From the NCBI GenBank assembly GCA_963797255.1, contig CAWCOV010000015.1, positions 248,001 to 312,000 of the forward strand: DNA of 64,000 bases. Direction: 5' to 3'. Every line of letters starts with the position of its first letter. Within the stretch, counting starts at the first letter, position 1. The DNA comes from JANXZS01 sp963797255 (GTDB taxonomy: Bacteria > Acidobacteriota > Terriglobia > Terriglobales > Acidobacteriaceae). Below, piece after piece: positions 51,624 through 59,621 of this stretch. A program made the translations under genes and the position numbers. The notes beneath the pieces were generated by a model. The model saw only the letters and a program-made list of their open reading frames with translations. It did not search any database and was not told where the DNA came from.

Positions 51624-52655
51624 TTATGGAAAGACTTTGAACATCTCCCTCATATCGTGCGCAGTCGAGGCACCTCGAATAAGCGGATATACGCCAAAAA
51701 TCTCCTGGATCGTTCGCAAGAGCGAATTGTGGTTATAGGTCGTATATGAGACATAACCGGGTTTGATAAAAGGCGACAGTACGATAGCAGGAATCGCCTT
51801 CCTGCCCCAATTGACCTCGTCCCAGATGATGAAGATCGCGCCTCCATTCTTATACGCTTGCGATGCCATGATCGACGGTATTTCGCGGGCCAGCCACGCA
51901 TCACCCTGCTGTATTTGCTGTCGAAACGTCGTGCAGCCTGGTCCGGGGTGCATCTCGTGGCAAAGTCCTGGATTGATGTAGTTATAATTCGCAACCCTGT
52001 TGGAGTTGAGGTCCGTCTGCAATTCTCTGAACGGCCGGAAATGGTGGATACACGGCGCGTAATTGGGGTTGCGATTGTTGGTCACATCGTCAAAGAAAAT
52101 GATGCCGGTGTGCCAGTTCGCGAAAGGACAGGTCCTACCGTCCGTGTATTCGTCATAAACTTTCCACGTCTTTCCTGCCGCGGCTAGCTTCGTCACCAGG
52201 TGATTCGTTGTGCGTTGATGATTGCTCGCAACTGAACCGCCATCGGTGACGCCGAGGTTCGAGCCGGCCTCTTCCCAAATCTTGTTTGGCTCTGAAGGAT
52301 GGATAAGGTTTACGTAGTTCACGGCCCTCGCGCCATGTCGGATGAGCGTGTTGTTGATGTACGGCGCTTCTGGGTTGCCTTTGATATTGTGGGCCAGCGT
52401 GTCGCCCGTCCAATTCTTGTTTTCCATGTTAATGACCCAGACAGTTTTTATATGTCTGGTCGTGGAAGATCCGATTGTCGCTCCCGACGCCAATTGTTGC
52501 GAGGCGTCTTGTGGAGCTTCGGTAGAAATCGATGTCGTGGTTACTGAAGAGTTAACATTTGCGCTAGGGGAATCATTCTGGCCGTGAGCCGCCACAGCAA
52601 GGACACTTGAAAAGCCAACGATCATACCGCTGTAACTCAGACGCTTAAATCGCAT
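51624..52655 (-). CDS. Exported phosphoesterase-family protein
   Basis: A 343-residue protein with a Sec signal (GMIVGFSSVLAVAAHGQ). It carries the acid-phosphatase/phospholipase-C-type (Phosphoesterase, PF04185) motifs: VWVINMENKNW, LIHPSEPNKIWEEAGS, WKVYDEYTD, IFIIWDEVNWG and a C-terminal YNHNSLLRTIQEIFG. Such enzymes hydrolyse phosphoesters outside the cell membrane and some are phosphatidylcholine-preferring. It stands alone. Confidence 0.85.
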   Translation of the reverse strand: MRFKRLSYSGMIVGFSSVLAVAAHGQNDSPSANVNSSVTTTSISTEAPQDASQQLASGATIGSSTTRHIKTVWVINMENKNWTGDTLAHNIKGNPEAPYINNTLIRHGARAVNYVNLIHPSEPNKIWEEAGSNLGVTDGGSVASNHQRTTNHLVTKLAAAGKTWKVYDEYTDGRTCPFANWHTGIIFFDDVTNNRNPNYAPCIHHFRPFRELQTDLNSNRVANYNYINPGLCHEMHPGPGCTTFRQQIQQGDAWLAREIPSIMASQAYKNGGAIFIIWDEVNWGRKAIPAIVLSPFIKPGYVSYTTYNHNSLLRTIQEIFGVYPLIRGASTAHDMREMFKVFP

Positions 52656-53052
52656 GTAAATTCTCGTGTGTCGGATTTATTGACTGTTCGAACCCCGCAC
52701 AGACGCGCACGCCTCGCACAGAAATGGGATTTGACAGTCACTTTCGGGTGCAGGAAGTCTACCGGACTGGAGTCTCTGAATCACTAAAAATGTTTATAAA
52801 TTTGCTAATAACATTTCAATAAACTTAAGTCGCGATATCTAAACTGTTTATGTGAGGAGTATGGGATTGTAGCTCCGCGTCTGGTGCAGTGTATCGGGGT
52901 TACCGCTGTCCGCTCGGAGCCCGAAAATGTGCTGCGGCCGCGCCCAGCAGCGTGGTCATGTGTGAACGCCTGAGGTCGATCCACAAGACCGCGGCGACCT
53001 TCCTTCTGTTATCTTCTTAGGGAATAATTCTGGGCCTCTCGGGAGAGATACC
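52656..53052. other. Intergenic region upstream of the sensor kinase
   Basis: 397 bases divergent between the phosphoesterase and kinase genes. The part at 52780-52850 is AT-rich (TTTATAAATTTGC) and should hold promoters. No gene or clear RNA structure was seen. Confidence 0.45.
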
Positions 53053-54462
53053 ATGCCAGTAGTGGTGCGAGATCTTATCGATCGGCTCGCGGAACACCGG
53101 ACCCTCAGCACCGCGCCAAGGTCGGAGTTGGAGTGGCTCGTAGCACACGGGGCTATTCGAAAACTACATACTGGCGAAGCGTTGAGCATGAAGGGTCGTC
53201 AGGTGGAAGCCCTTTACATCATCCTTTCCGGACGTTTGGCGGTGTTCGTTGATCGGGGTGCCGGTCCGACCAAATTCCTCGAATGGCGCGAAGGAGATGT
53301 CACCGGTATGTTGCCGTATTCGAGGCTTGTGACTCCGCCAGGAGATGTAAATGCCTTGGAACCGGCAGAGGTTTTTGCGATACCCCGCGACAAACTCAGG
53401 GAATTGACGCGAGAGTGTTTCGAAGTCACCTCAATCCTGGTTCACACCATGCTTGATCGTGCGCGGATTTTTAATTCTGGGGATCTACTAAACGAAAAGA
53501 TGATGTCTCTGGGTAAACTTTCGGCGGGTTTGGCCCACGAATTGAATAATCCGGCCTCTGCGATTGAGCGTTGTGCAGCGACGCTTGAGGATCGTCTCGA
53601 AGATTCTGAAGAGGCAACGCGCGATTTAGCCACGGCTTCACTGAGCCTTGCCGAAATGCAGGCCGTAGATGCCGTTCGAGCTTCCTGTTTGGCGAAACAG
53701 AAACACGAAAAACGGTCTCCTCTGGAACAGTGTGATCGCGAAGAAGCAATATTGGAGTGGCTTGCCAGGCACAGGTTGGACACGGCGAACGCGCAAATGC
53801 TTGCGGACACCGAAGTGACGTTTGAGGCACTGGACATGCTCGTCGCCGCAGTGGAGCGATCGAATTGGAATGCTGTGGTGCGGTGGGCGGCCGCCGGTTG
53901 TGCCGTGCGAAACCTGACTTCGAAGATTCAGGATTCCGCGATGCGCATCTCCAGTCTGGTGACCGCGGTCAAAGGATTTACGCACATGGACCAGGCGAAT
54001 ATAGCCGAACCAGTGGATCTTGGCCGCAGCCTGAACAACACGGTGGCGGTACTTAATTCGAAGGCCCGTGCGAAGTCAGTTGCCGTGACGGTTGAACAGG
54101 TAGATGAACTTCCGAAGGTACGCGGTTTTGCGGCTGAATTAAGCCAGGTTTGGGGAAACCTGATCGACAACGCGCTGGACGCCGTAGCGAACGGAGGCAA
54201 AGTGGATGTGCGCGCGATTCGCGAAGGCCAAAGCGTGGAAGTTTGGATCGTTGATGATGGGCCCGGGGTTCCGAAGGAGCATCGCGACCGAATCTTCGAT
54301 CCCTTCTTTACGACCAAGCCACTAGGGCAGGGAACTGGCCTCGGGCTCGATATTGTACGACGCCTCGTCAAGCATAACGACGGCGCAATCGAGTTTGACT
54401 CGGAGCCCGGCCGGACTGAGTTTCGAGTCAGGCTGCCGATTGCGGATATTCACTCTGCATGA
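53053..54462 (+). CDS. Soluble histidine kinase with cNMP-binding domain
   Basis: A 469-residue protein with GGGAGAG before ATG. Residues 15-125 form a cyclic-nucleotide-binding-like domain (GEALSMKGRQVEALYIILSGRLAVFVDRG). The histidine kinase core follows: phosphoacceptor His162 in KLSAGLAHELNNPASAIERC, N box NLIDNALDAVANGG, G1 VDDGPGVP, F box FDPFFTTKPLGQ and G2 GTGLGLDIVRR. A long helical region separates the H box from the ATP-binding part. No transmembrane segment is present, so it senses a cytoplasmic signal. No response regulator is adjacent. Confidence 0.9.
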   Translation: MPVVVRDLIDRLAEHRTLSTAPRSELEWLVAHGAIRKLHTGEALSMKGRQVEALYIILSGRLAVFVDRGAGPTKFLEWREGDVTGMLPYSRLVTPPGDVNALEPAEVFAIPRDKLRELTRECFEVTSILVHTMLDRARIFNSGDLLNEKMMSLGKLSAGLAHELNNPASAIERCAATLEDRLEDSEEATRDLATASLSLAEMQAVDAVRASCLAKQKHEKRSPLEQCDREEAILEWLARHRLDTANAQMLADTEVTFEALDMLVAAVERSNWNAVVRWAAAGCAVRNLTSKIQDSAMRISSLVTAVKGFTHMDQANIAEPVDLGRSLNNTVAVLNSKARAKSVAVTVEQVDELPKVRGFAAELSQVWGNLIDNALDAVANGGKVDVRAIREGQSVEVWIVDDGPGVPKEHRDRIFDPFFTTKPLGQGTGLGLDIVRRLVKHNDGAIEFDSEPGRTEFRVRLPIADIHSA

Positions 54463-54524
54463 GCTTTGTACGGCGCGGTTCTTCGACGTACGACATCGTT
54501 GCATTCCCACTACAAAACCGTTCG

Positions 54525-56174
54525 TTATAGGTCGCTGATTGTGAGGGAGACATCGGCATCCTGCCACGCGGTCTCAAATTGCTTTTGCACCAACGTGGCC
54601 TCGTAGTCCCGCTTTTGCTGCTTTAGTGACTCTGATAGCCCAAACAGAGAACGCGGATTCCGAGGGTTTTTGGTGAGACTCTCCCGAAAAACAGCCTCGG
54701 CTCCCTGCGCATCGCCATTCGTAAGGAGTACGCCGCCGAGTGTCTCACGCGCGTCGAAGTACCAATCGGGCGGCTCATCATAAAGAAGCTGATCCTGATT
54801 GGACACTGCGTCACGAAGAAGCGTGATCGCCTGAGTCTTGTCACCGCGCGCGATCGCAATTCGGGCGGCCAGCAGATCATCGGCGATGTGAAATATTTGC
54901 CAGCTATGGTTCTCAACCGGTGGCATAAAGATTTCGTCGCGGGACGTGGCTTTCACGATGGAAGCAAGTTCCTTTTCCTCCGCGTCGGCCTGCGTTAATT
55001 GCGATCTTGCCGCCAGAGCGCTGCCATGTCCATAAAGCCAGAAGGCGCGTAGTGCGGGTGTCTTGGCAGTGGGCGGCTGCATCGCAAGCAAATCATCCCA
55101 GCGATGGCAACGTACGGCGATAGCGTAGCGGATGCCAAGAAAAGCCTCAAGCATCGGCATTTCATTAATAGCCGGTTGGATATTTGCGGTGAGACGCTGC
55201 GCGGCTTCAACGGCATCTGCACAGCGTCCCTCTATTCCGGCGGCGATTGCAAGGAAGTGCAGGTTATGCGAGTAGTACATCAGCGGGTAAATGCCCTGAG
55301 CGCCAGTGGCAGCTATGTATTGTTCATCGACGTGGGCGGCATCAGCATTTTGTGCGCGTGCCCCATCGTAGTTTCCCGTACGCATATAGATGTGCGACGG
55401 CATGTGAACCAGATGTCCGGCATTTGGTGCCAGCGCGGCAATGCTGTTGGCATAACTCAGTGCGCGCTCCGGGTTCGGGGAAGCTTCAACGGCATGCATG
55501 TAGAGGTGCATTGCACCGATATGATTGGGGTCACGACGAAGTACGGATTCAAGTGTGGCAATAATTTCCGGTGTGCCTTCAGCGGGCGTTCCATCGACGT
55601 TCCACAGGCGCCATGGGCGGAGGTTCATTAGACTGTCGGCGAAAAGTGTGGATGCGTCGAGGTCGTCAGGATATTTGCGGGCGAGCTTGCGCATAGCGCG
55701 GGAATAGTCGAGATTCAGTTGGCTATAGTCGGGGTTGGCAGCAGGGGAAAAGCGTGTGGCAATGGCGTTGATGTAATCCTGCTCGACAAGCGGTGAAGAG
55801 TGGCTGAGGTCGATCGCTTGTTTGACCGCCTCGGCTGCGATCTTCTCGTGATCCGCATCGACGGGAAGATTGTAATTGGGACCCACGGCAACAGCGATTC
55901 CCCACCAGGCCATCGCGAATTTCGGATCAAGTTGAAGAGCGCGCTCGAAAGAACGATTTGCTTCTTCGTGATTGAAGGCATAAATCAGGCGCAGCCCCTG
56001 ATCAAAGAACTGCTGCGCCTCTGGAGAAGGTGTGGATGTTGGATGGTGCAGAGTGCCAAGTCCGGGAAGGATTTTCGCACTGTTCGCCGGAGCAGTCGCA
56101 TTGTTCTGTGCATTGGAAAGCGTGACAACTAAAACTGCAATTGAAAGCGCGAAGATCAATCGACGAGCTCGCAT
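54525..56174 (-). CDS. Exported TPR-repeat protein
   Basis: ATG 56174 gives a signal peptide (RLIFALSIAVLVVTLSNAQ). The 549-residue protein carries several TPR units (FFDQGLRLIYAFNHEEANRSFERALQLDPKFAMAWWGIAVAVGP, AQGAEAVFRESLTKNPRNPRSLFGLSESL). It resembles exported TPR proteins of Acidobacteriota that start with the QFFDQGLRLIYAFNH motif, usually annotated only as hypothetical. A binding or scaffold role outside the cell membrane is likely. It is convergent with the kinase gene. Confidence 0.75.
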   Translation of the reverse strand: MRARRLIFALSIAVLVVTLSNAQNNATAPANSAKILPGLGTLHHPTSTPSPEAQQFFDQGLRLIYAFNHEEANRSFERALQLDPKFAMAWWGIAVAVGPNYNLPVDADHEKIAAEAVKQAIDLSHSSPLVEQDYINAIATRFSPAANPDYSQLNLDYSRAMRKLARKYPDDLDASTLFADSLMNLRPWRLWNVDGTPAEGTPEIIATLESVLRRDPNHIGAMHLYMHAVEASPNPERALSYANSIAALAPNAGHLVHMPSHIYMRTGNYDGARAQNADAAHVDEQYIAATGAQGIYPLMYYSHNLHFLAIAAGIEGRCADAVEAAQRLTANIQPAINEMPMLEAFLGIRYAIAVRCHRWDDLLAMQPPTAKTPALRAFWLYGHGSALAARSQLTQADAEEKELASIVKATSRDEIFMPPVENHSWQIFHIADDLLAARIAIARGDKTQAITLLRDAVSNQDQLLYDEPPDWYFDARETLGGVLLTNGDAQGAEAVFRESLTKNPRNPRSLFGLSESLKQQKRDYEATLVQKQFETAWQDADVSLTISDL

Positions 56175-56349
56175 CGTCACCTCCCTCGTCAAGCGATCAA
56201 ATATTACTGCCCTTCAAATATCAACGCCACAAAATATTCTCTTATCCTTTCTGAATCTACGACATTATCTTCTGAGTTATTCAGTCCAACTTCGTGCTGT
56301 GTTTCGATTGCTACCTTGTACCGTGCCGCTCGCGCCGAGATTACGTCGA

Positions 56350-57160
56350 TTACGAATGACCTTCCCCCGAACAGCAGGAGCTGACAGTGCTCTTCGGTTG
56401 CTCATATCTCTTCGCCGGATCGACGAAATAGCCTTCCGCATAGCGATCATGATGGCGGATCCACGACATCGTGAATGCTAAGCCGTCTTCGTCGCGGCCC
56501 TTGGGAACTAAATCGAGCAAGTTATAAGTCCCCATCAAAATATCCAGTCCTCGCGCATAGGTGGAATAGGTATGAAAGACTTCGCCCGCCGTATCCTTGG
56601 CGAAAACGCTTGCTCCTGGACCTTCTTCGCTAGGGAATTCGCCCTTGGCGTAGTTGTATTCGACTTTTCCGCTGGCTCTTTCTTCCGGCGTGAAAGACAC
56701 ATGATAGTCGAAATTAAAGTCGCTGCCGAATGACGAGACCCACTCGAACTTCCAGCCCATACGCTTTTTGAATGCTTCGATTTCGGCGAGCGGAGCGCGC
56801 GATACCACCACAAGCGTCGTATCGCGATTCGCAAGATGCACGAGCGAACCATCGAAATGATCTGCCACGAACGAACAACTTGGGCAGCCTTCCTGCCAGC
56901 CGGGACCGAACATGAAGTGATACACAATGAGCTGGCTGCGGCCATCAAAAAGATCTGCCAAGCGTTACCTTGCCCTTGGTCGAATCAAATTCATACCGTT
57001 TCTCCACTTTTTCCCAAGGCAGCGTACGTCGCTGTTGGCTCAATTCATCTCGAAGGCGATTGAATTCTTTCTCTTTGGCGAGGAACTCGCTACGGGCGGC
57101 AAGCCACTCCGCATGCGAAACGACATTTGGGTTTGCTACTTCCATAATGCTGCTAGCCAT
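56350..57160 (-). pseudogene. DUF899/thioredoxin-like protein, frameshifted
   Basis: Two frames make one DUF899 protein. The first (start ATG 57160) runs VVSHAEWLAARSEFLAKEKEF to YEFDSTKGKVTLG and ends at TGA; the second begins in ADLFDGRSQLIVYHFMFGPGW and continues to YAEGYFVDPAKRYEQPK. Deleting one base of the CC at 56958-56959 joins KGKVTL to ADLFDG as expected. The family is thioredoxin-like, with the CPSC (GCPSCSFVAD) site intact in the second part. It is the last gene of an ArsR-fusion operon. Decay or a sequencing error are both possible. Confidence 0.75.
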
Positions 57161-57308
57161 GGCGATCCTCCTTGGATGCTATTGGAATTGGCTGATCGTT
57201 TACGGTGCTCTTTGCGCCGAATTTCTTGAGCGCGATTGCCGCCAGTCCACCTGTAGAGGTGACACTGCCGGCAATCAGCGCCGCGGTTGTTATGCAAATC
57301 GGACACAT
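57153..57308 (-). CDS. Small 51-residue protein next to DUF899
   Basis: ATG 57308 opens MCPICITTAALIAGSVTSTG and ends with TAG at 57153-57155, overlapping the ATG of the DUF899 gene, so the two are translationally coupled. It has a CPIC cysteine pair, one hydrophobic segment (ICITTAALIAGSVTSTGGLAAIA) and a charged tail. The compact overlap and the sensible cysteine motif argue for a real gene. Small CPIC proteins often accompany DUF899 genes, but the function is unknown. Confidence 0.6.
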   Translation of the reverse strand: MCPICITTAALIAGSVTSTGGLAAIALKKFGAKSTVNDQPIPIASKEDRHG

Positions 57309-57356
57309 GCGCTTCTCCTCTTTGCGATCTTCGGATCGTTTTACGGGCCGCTGCTG

Positions 57357-58181
57357 TCAGCTTCCCTCGGCTTGCCTGCGAACGCGTTCGTGCATGGAGG
57401 CCCAACCCTTATTCATCCCGGCCTTGTGTTCCTCGGATACGAATCCAAGAGCGGTGTGTTTGAAAGTGATCAAGGTTCCACCATCAACTTCGCTAAGCCG
57501 ATATTGCACGTTGGAAACGAATGGGAAGGAAGCAAACAATGGACCAGCAAATTCAAGCAATGAGGGGCGCTTGATGGCCTGAACATTTGCCCAGAAATGC
57601 CCATTGTTGTCGCCCAGGTCTCGATACCATCTTCCGCCCGGCCACGGTTCGATCTTCATGTTGAGAGATTTGCCGTCAGGTGTCTCGTTGCCGGGGCCCA
57701 GTTGCTCGAGAAGTGCGGCAAAGGTTACATCCAGAGGCGCCTGGACGTGGATTTCCTGGTTGATCGTAAGTGTCAGGTTTTCGAGAGTCTGTTCGGTGGA
57801 AATCATCATTTCTCCTTGGATATTCGAGTTTGGGGAATTCAACTCTGGTGAGGCTTGGCGCACCATCGCTTCCGCGCGTTCCTTGACACGATTCAACTGG
57901 TGTTGCCAATAACGCTCGAAGGTCCCAGCCCACTCATGAAGTGGGCGTATCGCTTCGGCGTTGGTCCGGTACAGTTTCTGACGGCCCTGGCAGCGCATCC
58001 GAACCAGCCCCACGTCTCGCAACACACGTAAGTGCTTGGAGACGGAAGGCTGCTCCATGCCGAGCGCGGCAACTATTTCTCCAACGGGACGCTCGGCTCC
58101 AGCGAGATAGCTCAAAATTTCTCGTCGGCGGGGTTCTGCAACTGCGTTGAAAGTATCCGAAGTGGTGCTCGCTCTTGCCAT
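57357..58181 (-). CDS. ArsR-SRPBCC fusion protein
   Basis: A single 274-residue frame carries an N-terminal ArsR helix-turn-helix (RREILSYLAGAERPVGEIVAALGMEQPSVSKHLRVLRDVGLVRM) and, after a linker near residue 110-130 containing MMISTEQTLENLT, a C-terminal SRPBCC/AHSA1-like domain (QEIHVQAPLDVTFAALLEQLGPGN, RYRLSEVDGGTLITFKHTALGFV). In most genomes these are two adjacent genes; here they are fused. It could regulate and act on the same small hydrophobic ligand. The operon continues with the 51-residue protein and DUF899. Confidence 0.85.
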   Translation of the reverse strand: MARASTTSDTFNAVAEPRRREILSYLAGAERPVGEIVAALGMEQPSVSKHLRVLRDVGLVRMRCQGRQKLYRTNAEAIRPLHEWAGTFERYWQHQLNRVKERAEAMVRQASPELNSPNSNIQGEMMISTEQTLENLTLTINQEIHVQAPLDVTFAALLEQLGPGNETPDGKSLNMKIEPWPGGRWYRDLGDNNGHFWANVQAIKRPSLLEFAGPLFASFPFVSNVQYRLSEVDGGTLITFKHTALGFVSEEHKAGMNKGWASMHERVRRQAEGS

Positions 58182-58371
58182 GACAGGAAATTACATTCCG
58201 ATATGGGAATATGTCAAGCGCGATTTTTCTGATCCCTCAGGCGAGAGATCAGCTATCGAAGAAACATGTGCTTGATGGCCGTGGGTGATGAACCCAAATT
58301 CTCGGAGGCTTAAAAATGACCCCGCGGAAGTCGAGAATCATTCATACTGAGTGCGTTTGGAGGGTGTGACT

Positions 58372-59379
58372 ATGCCGGACTCCGTCAAGATCAACATAAC
58401 TGCTTCGACGATGGAAGGAGTCGAAGCACTCGATCCTCAAGTTACTGTCGATATCATTCGAGTGATCCCGGATAACCAGGTGATCTCTCGACAAGTGATT
58501 CACGATTTTGCGGGCGCTGCAACGATTGCAATTCCTTTTCCGGATGGATTTCCGACATGGCAAGTAAATATCTCATTTTCAAGGTACGACGCCGTCACGG
58601 GTTTCTTCTTCCAGCCGCGTGGTGACTCGTCTCCGTCCTACAAAATGCAGGTGACCCGATTGCCAGGAAAGTGGGTTCCGCAGTTCACGCCGCTTCAAAC
58701 GCTTGCGATACAGCGATTTCAAACTTTCAGAAATGTGCTTGCCGTAAGCAAGAACGTCGTCCTGAAGAATGGACTTAGTGTCGGCGATTTGAATTCAAAA
58801 TACGATACGCTGACGGATGGTTCGCAAATACAAGCGAAGATGGCTCTTCTCAATCTATTTGCGGTACTGACGGATGAAGAAGATCCGATTGGAAAGGTTC
58901 CATGGTTCAGCTATGTGCGGAAGATTGTGAGTTTGGACCAGGAAAGGTTCGTCGCGGAAGCAGATGCGACGTTATTCGAAAATGTACAGACGATTCTGAA
59001 TGGCCTGAATGGCAGCTTCAAGGGACAAGGTTATTTTACCGAGCCGGATCCGGACCTGCTTTTGCATGTCGGAAACATTCCGCCGCAATATGGCGGGAGC
59101 CAGAACATCAGAAAGATGATCACGCTAAAGAAAGACTACGAACAAGGGGATCTGCAGTTGACGATGTTCTTCATGACGGTTGCAGGCAAGGCGATTCACT
59201 TGCTGGACTGTGACCTGGACGAGAATAGAAATATTGTCCTGCATAGCCTCGATCTCGTGAAACATCTGTTCAATGGCGGTACGAGTCCGGTTTCGATGCA
59301 TGAGTATATCGTCGAGGACTCGGCTCAGAATTCGGCCTCGAATGTTTCAACAATCGACCTCGGCTATCAATTGGTGTAA
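58372..59379 (+). CDS. Protein of unknown function, first of a hypothetical cluster
   Basis: ATG 58372 with GGAGG upstream gives 335 residues; an upstream GTG is not supported. No signal peptide or membrane helix is visible. The protein is mixed alpha/beta with a helical middle (PLQTLAIQRFQTFRNVLAVSKNVVL) and a late segment (MTVAGKAIHLLDCDLDENRNIVL). It matches no family I recognise. It precedes the giant proteins by 242 bases on the same strand and may belong with them. Confidence 0.6.
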   Translation: MPDSVKINITASTMEGVEALDPQVTVDIIRVIPDNQVISRQVIHDFAGAATIAIPFPDGFPTWQVNISFSRYDAVTGFFFQPRGDSSPSYKMQVTRLPGKWVPQFTPLQTLAIQRFQTFRNVLAVSKNVVLKNGLSVGDLNSKYDTLTDGSQIQAKMALLNLFAVLTDEEDPIGKVPWFSYVRKIVSLDQERFVAEADATLFENVQTILNGLNGSFKGQGYFTEPDPDLLLHVGNIPPQYGGSQNIRKMITLKKDYEQGDLQLTMFFMTVAGKAIHLLDCDLDENRNIVLHSLDLVKHLFNGGTSPVSMHEYIVEDSAQNSASNVSTIDLGYQLV

Positions 59380-59621
59380 AGTCCGCGAACGTCGACTGCT
59401 ATAGAATGGCGTCGACAAATTTTCATATGATCGCGATCTTGTCTCGGACTGATTTCCTGCCGGCTGTTGCAAGTTCTGCGCACTGAAACGGTTTTAAACT
59501 GCGACGGCATAATCTTCCTCCAATGTCCTCAATTTGCGAATATTTTGTCTGCGCACTGTTGTCGATTGATATAGGATCGTCGCTCTAACGCTTCATCGGG
59601 CTCTTGGGAGGATTGGATCCA

